Shown: in pieces, positions 1-10,358 of the stretch | How the letters are laid out: each line of letters starts with the position of its first letter | Position numbering within the stretch: position 1 is the stretch's first letter | Source: Microcella flavibacter | GTDB lineage: Bacteria; Actinomycetota; Actinomycetes; Actinomycetales; Microbacteriaceae | Direction of reading: 5' to 3' | NCBI RefSeq assembly: GCF_012530535.1 | Contig: NZ_CP051299.1 | Coordinates: forward strand, 1,984,001 to 2,048,000 | DNA length: 64,000 nucleotides | Translations under genes and position numbers: made by a program | The notes under the pieces: generated by a model | Database searches by the model: none | The model's input: the letters and a program-made list of their open reading frames with translations, nothing else | Told to the model about the DNA's origin: nothing

Positions 1-453
1 GCGGTAGTAGCCGGCGACGGCGCCGATGACGGTTCCGATGATCGTCGCGATGCCGCCGATGAGGAACATGATGAGGATCGAGTTCTGGATGCCCCGCATG
101 ACCTGCGCGAAGTAGTCGCGGCCGATGCGGTCCTGACCGAAGGGATGCTCGCCCAGGCTGATGCCGTCACCGCCGGCCCACTCGGGCACGACCGACAGGG
201 TCGGCGCACCGCCGGGCAGGAACTGGTCGTTGAGCTGCACCCAGTTGTACTTCCACCATCCGGGGATGGGGCCGAGGCCGATGGCGCTCACCGAGAACGC
301 CCCGACCAGGACGAAGATGACGAGGGCGGCCATCGCGACCTTGTTGCGCACGAAGCGCCGGAAGATGAGGCGGCCCTGGCTGAGGCCCTCCTCGCTGCGG
401 TCGCGGGGCAGGGGGGCGGGCGCGGTCGCGCCCGGATCGATCACGGAGGTCAT
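1..453 (-). CDS. Peptide/nickel-type ABC transporter permease, DppC/OppC family (3' end outside window)
   Basis: The 151 visible residues start MTSVIDPG and form the N-terminal part of an OppC/DppC-like inner-membrane permease: a polar arginine-rich leader, a first membrane span (VAMAALVIFVLVGAF), then the family's external loop with FGQDRIGRDYFAQVMRG and a second span running off the window edge. With its DppB-like partner it would form the channel for oligopeptides or similar solutes. The ATG overlaps the stop of the upstream permease (ATGA), so the two are probably translationally coupled. The C-terminal half, with the EAA loop, is not visible. The substrate cannot be inferred. Confidence 0.9.
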   Translation of the reverse strand, partial: MTSVIDPGATAPAPLPRDRSEEGLSQGRLIFRRFVRNKVAMAALVIFVLVGAFSVSAIGLGPIPGWWKYNWVQLNDQFLPGGAPTLSVVPEWAGGDGISLGEHPFGQDRIGRDYFAQVMRGIQNSILIMFLIGGIATIIGTVIGAVAGYYR

Positions 454-1991
454 CAGCGCACCCGCACTCTCGGGTCGAGGGCCGCGTAGGCCAGGTCGGC
501 GAAGAAGTTGAACGCGATCGCGACCACCGCGATCACGACGAAGTAGCCCATCACGGGGTTCGGGTCGGTGCGCCCGAGCGAGGTGAAGAACAGGGCCCCC
601 ATGCCGGAGATCGCGAAGATCTGCTCCGTGATGATCGCGCCGCCGAGGATGGCGCCGATGTCGGCAGCCACGATCGTCGTGATCGGGATGAGCGAGTTGC
701 GGAACGCGTGCCGCACGACGACGACGCGCTTCGACAGGCCCTTCGCCCGCGCGGTGCGGATGTAGTCCTGGTTGAGCGTGTCGAGCATGCCGGCGCGGGC
801 GTACCGCGTGTAGCCGGCGAAGGAGATGAGCAGCAGCGTGAGCGTCGGCAGCGCGAGGTGGGTGAAGCTGTCGAGGCCGAGCACCCAGAAGTCGCCCGCG
901 AGGCCCGGGGTCTCCGACCCCACCGTCGCGATGGGTCGGCCTCCGATGCGAGGGCTCGAGGCGTACGTCTGCCAGGACTGCATGAAGCGGTCGAGGATGA
1001 CGAGGGCGTAGAGGCTCAGCGCGGTGATCGCGCCGACCCGCATGGAGACGCCGCGGTCGAAGCCGCCGGCGAGCCAGCCGCTCGCGAGGCCGACCGCGAC
1101 GAGCACGACGCCGATGATGATGATCGTGCCGAGCGTCGAGATGTCGAGCAGGCCCTGGAGCGTGAAGTAGACCACGACGCCGATCAGCGCGTTGACGCCC
1201 GCGACGATGAGGGCGCGCCGGTTCTCGAGGCCGGCCAGGAGCGCGGTGATGCCGACGGCGAGACCGACGGCCGCGAGCACGATGACGACGGGGCCGAGGC
1301 TCGGATTCGTGAACCAGTCGATGCCCTGCATGACGGCGAGCACGAGCGCGGTGACGAGACCGGAGCCGACGAAGACGACGAGGCGGCGGCGGAGGTCTCC
1401 CCCGACGAGCACCTGCCAGATCGCTCCCGCGATGATGCCGATGAGGACGATCGCCCACACGGGGATCTCGGGGTTCTGCAGGAAGTCGTTGAAGCCGATG
1501 GCCACGAAGACCTTCAGCAGCACGGCCACCCAGAACGACGGCAGCGAGTACAGCAGGAAGGAGAGGAAGGTGACCGAGTAGTCGAAGCCGGTGTCCTTGC
1601 GCAGCGCGGAGACAATGCCGACCGTGACGCCGAGGAGGATCGCGAGGATCGTCGCGGCGGTGACGAGCTGGAGCGTCGAGGCCATGGCCCGCGGCAGCAG
1701 GGTGGCGACCTGCGCGTTGGCGAGGTTGACGCCGAGGTCGCAGAGGTTGGCGAAGGGGACGAGGCATCCGGCAGCGCCGCCGAGCCAGTCGAGCCATCGC
1801 ACGGGGATGGGGAGATCGAGGTTGAGCGCGTCGATGCGCTGCGCGATCAGAGTGTCGCGGTTGGGATTGCGGCTCTCGTAGAACTCCTGGAGCGGATCGC
1901 CGGAGAGCGCCGTGAGCGTGTACATGATCAGGGAGGCCCCGATCAGGATGAGGATCGAGACGCCGACGCGTCTCATGATGTAGGCGAACAT
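453..1991 (-). CDS. Peptide-type ABC transporter permease, DppB/OppB family, enlarged
   Basis: Inner-membrane permease that pairs with the DppC-like subunit. The N-terminus (YIMRRVGVSILILIGASLI) and the C-terminal half (LALPTLTLLLISFAGYTRYARAGMLDTL, then DYIRTARAKGL, the EAA contact loop for the ATPase, then the GALFFTSLGRTDPNPVMGY end) are typical of the family. It is 512 aa against about 310-340 aa usually. The excess lies in the middle, around residues 170-330, and is made of several extra hydrophobic segments. A ribosome binding site (GAGGTAGACC) precedes the ATG. It lies downstream of the binding-protein gene, separated by a strong hairpin, and overlaps the next permease by 3 nt. Confidence 0.92.
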   Translation of the reverse strand: MFAYIMRRVGVSILILIGASLIMYTLTALSGDPLQEFYESRNPNRDTLIAQRIDALNLDLPIPVRWLDWLGGAAGCLVPFANLCDLGVNLANAQVATLLPRAMASTLQLVTAATILAILLGVTVGIVSALRKDTGFDYSVTFLSFLLYSLPSFWVAVLLKVFVAIGFNDFLQNPEIPVWAIVLIGIIAGAIWQVLVGGDLRRRLVVFVGSGLVTALVLAVMQGIDWFTNPSLGPVVIVLAAVGLAVGITALLAGLENRRALIVAGVNALIGVVVYFTLQGLLDISTLGTIIIIGVVLVAVGLASGWLAGGFDRGVSMRVGAITALSLYALVILDRFMQSWQTYASSPRIGGRPIATVGSETPGLAGDFWVLGLDSFTHLALPTLTLLLISFAGYTRYARAGMLDTLNQDYIRTARAKGLSKRVVVVRHAFRNSLIPITTIVAADIGAILGGAIITEQIFAISGMGALFFTSLGRTDPNPVMGYFVVIAVVAIAFNFFADLAYAALDPRVRVR

Positions 1992-2079
1992 GGTCTACCT
2001 CGCGGTCGGAGCCGACGCATCGGGCCCTCGTGGGGCGCGTCGGCGGGGAGTGTTCGGGTCCGGTCCCCCAGCAGGAAGC

Positions 2080-2112
2080 GGGGCGCCGGATCCGTTTCGG
2101 ATCCGGCGCCCC
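2080..2112 (-). terminator. Perfect 15-bp hairpin between binding protein and permease
   Basis: GGGGCGCCGGATCCG (2080-2094), loop TTT, then the exact complement (2098-2112). It lies 51 nt after the stop of the binding-protein gene and about 90 nt before the permease start. There is no T-run on the minus strand. In an operon that continues downstream, such a hairpin most likely attenuates transcription or protects the 3' end of the binding-protein mRNA, giving excess binding protein; this role is inferred. Confidence 0.65.
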
Positions 2113-2163
2113 ACCCTATTCCCTGCGGTTCAGAACCGTGGAGCGGGGGTGTCAGTCAGCTGA

Positions 2164-3948
2164 TCAGCCGACGACGTTCCACTCCCAGAAGTTCCAGAAC
2201 ACCCCGGTCTGACCCGGGTACTGCGTGATGCCCTCGACCGCGGACGAGTGGGCGGTGACGCCCGGGCCCTGGAAGAGCGGCAGGCCGTACGCGTCGGCGA
2301 AGAGGAGCGCGTCGATCTGCTGCTGCAGCTCGACCTGCGCCTCGGGGTCGACCTCGACGACGAGCTCGGCCGCCAGAGCGTCGACCTCGGGGTTCGAGTA
2401 CCCGTTGTAGTTGCCGCCGCCGTTGCTGGCGAAGATCTGCGGAACGCCGCTCACGCCGACACCGGTGGAGACCCAGCCGAAGATCGACGCGTCGTAGGTG
2501 CCGGAGCCCAGGAGCGAGCCCCACTCGGGCGTGCCCTGCGCCTCGACCACGAAGCCGGCCTCAGCGGCCGAGGCCGCGATGGCCTCGAAAGCGTCGACGC
2601 GGTTCGGGTTCTCGCTGTTGTAGAGGATGTTGACCGTCGGGGTGGCACCGGCGAGCAGCTCGATGGCGCCCTCGATGTCGACCTCGGCGTAGGCGTCGGA
2701 ACCGTTGCCGGCGACCGACGTGTCGTAGGCCTCGCCCACGGTGGGGACGAAGATCTGCGAGTCGAGCACAGCGGCCTCGGGGTTCACCGGGGTCACGATC
2801 GCGTCGAGGATCTGCTGACGCGGGATCGTCTTGAGGAAGGCCTCGCGGACGTTCTGGTCGGCGAAGACGCCCGAGAAGCTCAGGTCGATGTGGTCGTAGT
2901 TGAACTCATCGCCCTGCAGCACCGTCGCGTCGGCGATCGCCTCGAGCGAGGAGATCGTGTCGGCGGAGGCTTGCGGCTTGATGATGTCGACCTCGCCGTT
3001 CTGGAGGGCCGTCACCTGCGCGTTCGCGTCACCGATGAAGCGGATGACGATCTGGTCGTACGAGGGCTCGAGACCGCCCGTGTACTCCGGGTTGCGCTCG
3101 AGGGTGATCGACTGGGTCGGCTCCCACGCAGTGAGGATGAAGGCACCGCTCGAGACGAGCAGGTTCTCGTTCGACGGGAACTCCGAGATGTCGTAGCCGG
3201 TGTTCCAGAAGTCGGCCACGGCGCGGATGGTCGCGTTCTCCTCGGCCGGGGCGTCGGGGTTGCCGCGCGGGGTCGACGCGAAGGCCTCGCGGACCTCCTC
3301 GACGGTGACGCCGGCCTCCTCGGCGACGATGTGCATCGGACGGTCGAGCAGACCGACGTACTGCCAGTCGGCGTAGGGCTCGTTGTAGTTGAGCGTCAGC
3401 GAGAGGTTGTCCTCGCTGATCTCGGGGAACTCGGTGAGCGCGAGGCCCGAGGTGTCGCCGGCGTAGGTGAAGTAGCTGTTGCCGCCGGTGACGGCGCCCT
3501 CCTCGTCGAACGACGCGTCGTCGTAGTAGCCCGACTGCACGGCCCAGTTGAGGAGGAGGTCGTCGGCGCTGATCTGCGTGCCGTCGGACCAGACCTGACC
3601 CTCGTTGATCGTGTACGTGACGACCAGCGGGTCCTCCGAGACGAGCTCGACGGTGCCGAAGGTCTCGTTCGGGATGAGCTCGAGCTGGTCGTCGAGGTAG
3701 TTGAAGCCCGAGGTGGTGAGGTAGGCGACCTTGCCGTTGATGTCGAGGTTGCCCGACGGGGTGGCCTGGTTGAGCGAGGTGAGCTCGTTGACCTCGGCGG
3801 CGGTGATGGTGCCGCCGGTCTCCTCGCCGCCCGTGCCGCCTCCGTTGGTGGCGGGGTCGGCGGTGCAGGCCGTCAGCGCGAGCGCGACGATGCCGGCACC
3901 GGCGAGCGCGACGAGCCCCCGGGGCCGCCGGTTCGTAGTGGTGATCAA
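2164..3948 (-). CDS. ABC transporter substrate-binding lipoprotein, family 5 (OppA/DppA-like)
   Basis: Extracellular solute receptor of the import system. Residues 1-28 are a lipoprotein signal peptide: basic NRRPRG, hydrophobic LVALAGAGIVALA, then lipobox LTAC with the cysteine to be lipidated. The mature protein has the family-5 layout, including VWSDGTQISADDLLLNW near residue 125, and is of usual length (594 aa). The start is TTG, not ATG: AGGAGGAAAA lies just before it and the signal peptide follows directly. Promoter-like and palindromic sequences lie upstream. The three genes form an importer operon, but no ATPase gene is visible; it may lie beyond the left edge. The substrate is unknown. 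Confidence 0.92.
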   Translation of the reverse strand: MITTTNRRPRGLVALAGAGIVALALTACTADPATNGGGTGGEETGGTITAAEVNELTSLNQATPSGNLDINGKVAYLTTSGFNYLDDQLELIPNETFGTVELVSEDPLVVTYTINEGQVWSDGTQISADDLLLNWAVQSGYYDDASFDEEGAVTGGNSYFTYAGDTSGLALTEFPEISEDNLSLTLNYNEPYADWQYVGLLDRPMHIVAEEAGVTVEEVREAFASTPRGNPDAPAEENATIRAVADFWNTGYDISEFPSNENLLVSSGAFILTAWEPTQSITLERNPEYTGGLEPSYDQIVIRFIGDANAQVTALQNGEVDIIKPQASADTISSLEAIADATVLQGDEFNYDHIDLSFSGVFADQNVREAFLKTIPRQQILDAIVTPVNPEAAVLDSQIFVPTVGEAYDTSVAGNGSDAYAEVDIEGAIELLAGATPTVNILYNSENPNRVDAFEAIAASAAEAGFVVEAQGTPEWGSLLGSGTYDASIFGWVSTGVGVSGVPQIFASNGGGNYNGYSNPEVDALAAELVVEVDPEAQVELQQQIDALLFADAYGLPLFQGPGVTAHSSAVEGITQYPGQTGVFWNFWEWNVVG

Positions 3949-4017
3949 TTTTCCTCCTGTGCAAGATGGGCACGTACCGGCGCGTTTCCGAGCGCACCGT
4001 CACGCCTAATGGGGTCG

Positions 4018-4047
4018 ACCCTATGGACGGGGTCGCATCCCCGGCAA
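4018..4047 (-). promoter_or_regulatory. Candidate promoter for the peptide ABC operon
   Basis: On the minus strand TTGCCG (4047-4042) is followed after 18 nt by TAGGGT (4023-4018), which fits an actinobacterial housekeeping promoter. It would give a leader of about 60 nt carrying the AGGAGG site. Called by eye only. Confidence 0.4.
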
Positions 4048-4061
4048 ACTGTAAGGGGATT

Positions 4062-4079
4062 CGTTACACAGCAGTAACG
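4062..4079. promoter_or_regulatory. Inverted repeat CGTTAC-N6-GTAACG, possible operator
   Basis: A perfect 6-bp inverted repeat (4062-4067 and 4074-4079) with a 6-nt spacer, 14 bp upstream of the candidate -35 of the ABC operon. It stands in a locally AT-richer stretch. The spacing suits a dimeric helix-turn-helix regulator, but no regulator gene is adjacent, so the binder is unknown. Confidence 0.4.
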
Positions 4080-4270
4080 CGCGTCCGCAGGCATCCGGCG
4101 CCACGCGCGATTATTGCGCGCCAGCCCCGCATTCGTGCACCGATCGTGTGTTGCTGATCGGTCCTTGCCACACGAATGCCTGCTAGCGCACCCGACTATC
4201 CGGCGCGAGTCCCCGTACGGGGCTCGTGCGCCCGGAGCCCGCGCACGGGCGAGCAGGGGATACTGCGGGG

Positions 4271-5068
4271 ATGAGCCACCTGAGTCCCGCGGCGCCCGAG
4301 CCGGGCATCCCGGATCGGGGCCGTCTGCGGGCCGAGATCATCATCGTGCTCGCGCTCTCTCTCGGAGCCAGCGCCGTGTACTCGGTCGTCGCGATCGTGA
4401 ACAGGATGACGCGCGATGTGGCGCTCTCGGAGCAGACGGCGACGCTCAACCGCTCGCTCGACCAGCGCGAGGTCTTCGACCTGATCTACCAGCTGCTCGC
4501 GATCGCGACCGACCTGGCGCCCGTCGCGCTCGTCGGGTTCCTTCTGTGGAGCGTGCGCCGACCGCACCTCGCTCGGCTCGGCATCGACGGCGAACGGCCC
4601 TGGCGCGACACCCGCGACGGGTTCGGGCTCGCGCTGATCATCGGCGCCGGCGGCCTCGGTCTGTACCTCGCCGGACGCGCGCTCGGCGTGACGGTGGGAG
4701 TCGACCCGGCGGGGCTCGAGAGCTACTGGTGGACGATCCCGGTGCTGCTCATGCGGGCCGCGCTGGCCGGCATCACCGAGGAGGTGATCGTGATCGGCTA
4801 CCTCTTCGCGCGGCTGAAGGATCTGCGCTGGGGCCCGTGGGCCATCATCCTCACCTGTGCGCTGCTGCGCGCCACCTACCACCTCTATCAGGGGGTGGGG
4901 GCGTTCGTCGGCAACTTCCTGATGGGGGTGATCTTCGGCCGCCTCTACCTGCGCACCGGCCGCGTGCTGCCGTTCGTGATCGCCCACACGATCATCAATG
5001 CCGTGATCTTCGTGGGATATCCCTGGGCAGCCGCCGTTTTCCCGACGCTTCTCGGCGTCGGCGCTTAA
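4271..5068 (+). CDS. CPBP-family intramembrane glutamic protease (CAAX/Abi)
   Basis: Polytopic membrane protein of 265 aa with the CPBP (formerly Abi/CAAX) signature: paired glutamates in GITEEVIVIGYLF (residues 170-171), RATYHLYQG with His204, and FVIAHTIINA with His239, the presumed catalytic or metal-binding set. Bacterial members are thought to cleave membrane substrates; the target here is unknown. The start is set at ATG 4271, because GATACT (4259-4264) lies exactly 6 nt before it and there is no ribosome binding site, suggesting a leaderless mRNA. An in-frame upstream ATG would start before that -10. The peroxiredoxin follows after 9 nt. Confidence 0.88.
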   Translation: MSHLSPAAPEPGIPDRGRLRAEIIIVLALSLGASAVYSVVAIVNRMTRDVALSEQTATLNRSLDQREVFDLIYQLLAIATDLAPVALVGFLLWSVRRPHLARLGIDGERPWRDTRDGFGLALIIGAGGLGLYLAGRALGVTVGVDPAGLESYWWTIPVLLMRAALAGITEEVIVIGYLFARLKDLRWGPWAIILTCALLRATYHLYQGVGAFVGNFLMGVIFGRLYLRTGRVLPFVIAHTIINAVIFVGYPWAAAVFPTLLGVGA

Positions 5069-5077
5069 CCTCGCGCT

Positions 5078-5596
5078 ATGCCGCAGCCCGAGATCGGTCA
5101 GACCGCCCCCGACTTCACCCTCCCCGGCGTCGTCATTGACGGCGCGGATGCCCTGACTCGGCACTTCTCGTTGCGCGAGCAGCGCGGCGCACCTCTCGTG
5201 CTCGCGTTCTACCCGGCCGACGCCTCCCCCGGCTGCACCGCGCAGCTCTGCAACTACCAGAGCGAGCTCGCCGGCTTCGAGGCGCTCGGCGCGACCGTGT
5301 GGGCGATCAGCCGGCAGTCGACCGAGTCGCACGAGAGCTTCGCCCGCAAGCAGGGGCTCGCCTTCCCCCTGCTCGCCGACGAGCGCGGCGACGTCGTCGA
5401 CGCCTACGGGGTCGGCATGTTCGGCGTCGGCGTGCGCCGCTCGATCTTCATCATCGACGCCGAGGGGGTCGTGCGCTGGAAGCACGTCGCCCTCATCGGC
5501 GTCACCTACCAGAGCGCCGCGGTCATCCGCGCGGAGCTCTCGCGCATCACCGGACCGGGCGCCGACGGCGCCTCGCGGAGCGCCGCCGCCTCGTAA
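5078..5596 (+). CDS. bcp: Peroxiredoxin, Bcp/AhpC-TSA family
   Basis: Thiol peroxidase of 172 aa that reduces H2O2 and organic peroxides in the cytoplasm. The active-site block FYPADASPGCTAQLCNY has the peroxidatic Cys53 and a likely resolving Cys58, the five-residue spacing of Bcp-type (atypical 2-Cys) enzymes. The APDFTLPG start and the VYGVGMFGVGVRRSIFIID C-terminal core fit the family. TAACCT (5066-5071) ends exactly 6 nt before the ATG and uses the TAA stop of the protease gene, so this gene probably has its own leaderless promoter as well as read-through. Confidence 0.93.
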   Translation: MPQPEIGQTAPDFTLPGVVIDGADALTRHFSLREQRGAPLVLAFYPADASPGCTAQLCNYQSELAGFEALGATVWAISRQSTESHESFARKQGLAFPLLADERGDVVDAYGVGMFGVGVRRSIFIIDAEGVVRWKHVALIGVTYQSAAVIRAELSRITGPGADGASRSAAAS

Positions 5597-5618
5597 CGAC
5601 GGCCCCGCCCCACGATCG

Positions 5619-5657
5619 ACGGGCGCCTGCGGAGAGATCGGCTCCGCAGGCGCCCGT
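5619..5657 (+). terminator. Terminator hairpin after the peroxiredoxin gene
   Basis: A perfect 16-bp stem, ACGGGCGCCTGCGGAG (5619-5634) against 5642-5657, with a 7-nt loop, 23 nt past the stop codon. It lacks a clear T-run, as is common in GC-rich actinobacteria. Confidence 0.8.
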
Positions 5658-5856
5658 CTTGCGCGCCAGGGTAGTCGGGTTCGGGATGCGCGGCGCGGGT
5701 CACTGCGCCGTGAGCAGCCGCGCCGGCCTCACCCGCCGCGCCGAGCCTCGCCCTCGGTGCCGAGTTGCGCGTTCCGAAGGCGCAGGTCGACGGAAAGCCT
5801 CAAGTCGGCGAGGGGTCGTGAGGCTCGGGACGCCGATCGAGGCGGTCGCCGCTAGG

Positions 5857-5883
5857 TGTACTCGGTCATGAGGTTGGTGACAC
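5857..5883 (+). repeat. IS left terminal inverted repeat
   Basis: This 27-bp end pairs with the right end at 6908-6934. Read inward from each end both give TGTAC(T/C)CGGTCA, then 4 variable bases, then GTTGGTGACAC, so 5 of 27 positions differ or fewer. The transposase stop codon (5866-5868) lies inside this repeat. Confidence 0.9.
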
Positions 5884-6843
5884 TCGACTGATCGGGGGCA
5901 GGTCTTTGCAGGCGGTGTGGGGTCGATCGTAGTTGTAGTGGTCAAGCCAGGGCGCGAGGGCGTTGGCGCGTTCCTGGTTCGAGGTGAACGCGTGTCGATA
6001 TGCCCACCCCTCCTGGAGGGTGCGATTGAAGCGTTCGGCTTTCCCGTTCTGCCAGGGCGAATACGGTCTCGTGAGCACGTGGGTGGCCGCCAACGACTCC
6101 ATAACGCTTCGGAAGGCTGCGGAGTTTCGGTAGTTCAAGGCGTTGTCGGTCATGACCTGCCGGATCCTGATCCCGTGTCCGGTGAAGAACGCAGCAGCGT
6201 TGGCGAGGAACGCCGCGCAGGTTTCGCCCTTTTCATCCGGCAGCACCTGCGCGAACGCGAGCCGCGAGTGGTCATCGACCGCGACGTGGACGTAGTCGAA
6301 GCCGAGCCTCACGGATCGTTTCCGGCCGATGTTGTGCTCGATCGTTCCCAGACCGTTCAGGCGCCATCCGCCGCCGTCAGGGATGCGGCCGAGCTTCTTC
6401 ACGTCGATATGGATCAGATCACCCGGCTGCTCGCGCTCGTATCGAAGACGGGTCCGGCGGCCTTGACGGATGCGAGTCCCGGTGACCGGGTCCAACTCAT
6501 GCAGGGCAGGCAAGCCGGCCCGGGCGATCAACCGGGACGCGGTCGAAGGGCTCACCGCGAAGCGTCGGGCGAGCTCATCGCGGCCGAGCCTGTCGTGTTC
6601 CCGGGACGCGATCAGCGCTGCGGCCAGCTGCGGGGAGGTGGTGGTGGGTGAGCGGTGCGGCCTGGAGGAGCGGTCCTCCAGCGCGCGGATTCCGTGCTCG
6701 CGGAAGCGGGTCACCCAGCGGTGAGCGCACTGGCGTGATACTCCGAGCTCTTTCGCGACATGCGAGACAGGCCGGCCGGACAGCACCCGTCGGACCAGGA
6801 TCAGTCGGCCGGCGGGAGCAAGGGGAGCGTTACGGTGGACCAC
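5866..6843 (-). CDS. IS481-family transposase
   Basis: A 325-aa DDE transposase. N-terminal helix-turn-helix: LSGRPVSHVAKELGVSRQCAHRW (about residues 21-43). The rve/RNase H catalytic core has Asp147 in HIDVKKLG, Asp233 in VMTDNALNY and Glu270 in NGKAERFNRT, giving the DD37E-type spacing of this family. The GTG at 6843 is chosen because GAGGAAGG lies just upstream and the frame upstream of it leaves the element. No frameshift or early stop is seen, so the element is probably active or recently so. Confidence 0.93.
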   Translation of the reverse strand: MVHRNAPLAPAGRLILVRRVLSGRPVSHVAKELGVSRQCAHRWVTRFREHGIRALEDRSSRPHRSPTTTSPQLAAALIASREHDRLGRDELARRFAVSPSTASRLIARAGLPALHELDPVTGTRIRQGRRTRLRYEREQPGDLIHIDVKKLGRIPDGGGWRLNGLGTIEHNIGRKRSVRLGFDYVHVAVDDHSRLAFAQVLPDEKGETCAAFLANAAAFFTGHGIRIRQVMTDNALNYRNSAAFRSVMESLAATHVLTRPYSPWQNGKAERFNRTLQEGWAYRHAFTSNQERANALAPWLDHYNYDRPHTACKDLPPISRVSPTS

Positions 6844-6907
6844 GAGAAGGCCTTCCTCTTCAGGGCGTTTAGACACCACCCAGAATGAAGGCCTTCTCCT
6901 CTGCCTT

Positions 6908-6934
6908 GTGTCACCAACGTGCTGACCGGGTACA
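6908..6934 (-). repeat. IS right terminal inverted repeat
   Basis: Complement of the left end; reads TGTACCCGGTCAGCACGTTG inward on the minus strand and continues GTGACAC. It lies about 65 nt upstream of the transposase start and probably contains or adjoins its promoter. Confidence 0.9.
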
Positions 6935-7083
6935 GCTAGGCGAACGCTTCGCCAGGCGTGCCGCAGGCGCGCCCGACAGGCACAGCCGGGACGCCGATCG
7001 GGGCGGTCACTAGGCGAACGCCTCGCCAATCGTGCCGGAGGCGCGCCAGACAGGCACAGCCGGGACGCCGATCGAAGCGGTCG
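6935..7083. repeat. Tandem repeat, about 74 bp, carrying copies of the gcvP tail
   Basis: Two adjacent units of about 74 bp (the core GGGACGCCGATCG begins at 6988 and at 7062), and a third partial one on the other side of the IS (5827). Each unit contains, on the minus strand, GGCGAAGCGTTCGCCTAG or a close variant, which mirrors the real gcvP end GAAGCGTTCGCGTAG (Glu-Ala-Phe-Ala-stop). With the IS and one target copy removed, the units have periods of 77 and 74 bp. The array therefore arose by duplications that include the last codons of gcvP. Confidence 0.8.
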
Positions 7084-9972
<2,889 letters not shown>

Positions 9973-9984
9973 GGGGCGGGGCTC

Positions 9985-10356
9985 CTACTGGCCGATGAGG
10001 GCGCGGTACTCGGCGGGGCTGAGCAGGGCGGGGTCGCCCGCGATGCGCAGCTTGACGAGCCAGCCCTCGCCGTACGGGTCGGCGTTGATGGTCTCGGGGC
10101 TGTCGACGACGCCGGCGTTGGACTCGACGACCTCGCCGTCGAGGGGCGCGTAGAGCTCGCCGACCGACTTGGTCGACTCGACCTCGCCGACGATCGCGCC
10201 GGCCGCGAGGGTCGCGCCGACGGCGGGCAGGTCGACGTAGACGACGTCGCCGAGGGCGTCGGCCGCGTACTGGGTGATGCCGACCGTGGCGATGTCGCCG
10301 TCGAGGCGGATCCACTCGTGCTCGGCGGTGTACTGCAGGTCGTCGGGGACGCTCAT
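9985..10356 (-). CDS. gcvH: Glycine cleavage system H protein
   Basis: Lipoyl carrier of the glycine cleavage system, 123 aa. It shuttles the methylamine group from GcvP to Gcv[22 protein letters not shown] and [15 protein letters not shown] are the family hallmarks; Lys63 is the lipoylation site. The start is ATG 10356, two nucleotides past the gcvT stop; a longer open frame upstream merely overlaps gcvT. Length and fold match bacterial GcvH. Confidence 0.97.
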   Translation of the reverse strand: MSVPDDLQYTAEHEWIRLDGDIATVGITQYAADALGDVVYVDLPAVGATLAAGAIVGEVESTKSVGELYAPLDGEVVESNAGVVDSPETINADPYGEGWLVKLRIAGDPALLSPAEYRALIGQ

Positions 10357-10358
10357 GG

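Larger units (their letters stand above)
5857..6934 (-). mobile_element. Complete IS481-family insertion sequence, 1078 bp
   Basis: The element is bounded by terminal inverted repeats beginning TGTAC and carries one transposase reading frame on the minus strand. It is flanked on both sides by the 6-bp direct repeat GCTAGG (5851-5856 and 6935-6940), a target site duplication, so it arrived as a simple insertion and both ends look intact. It sits in the spacer downstream of gcvP, inside a tandem repeat. The element is less GC-rich than its surroundings, consistent with recent acquisition. Confidence 0.93.
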
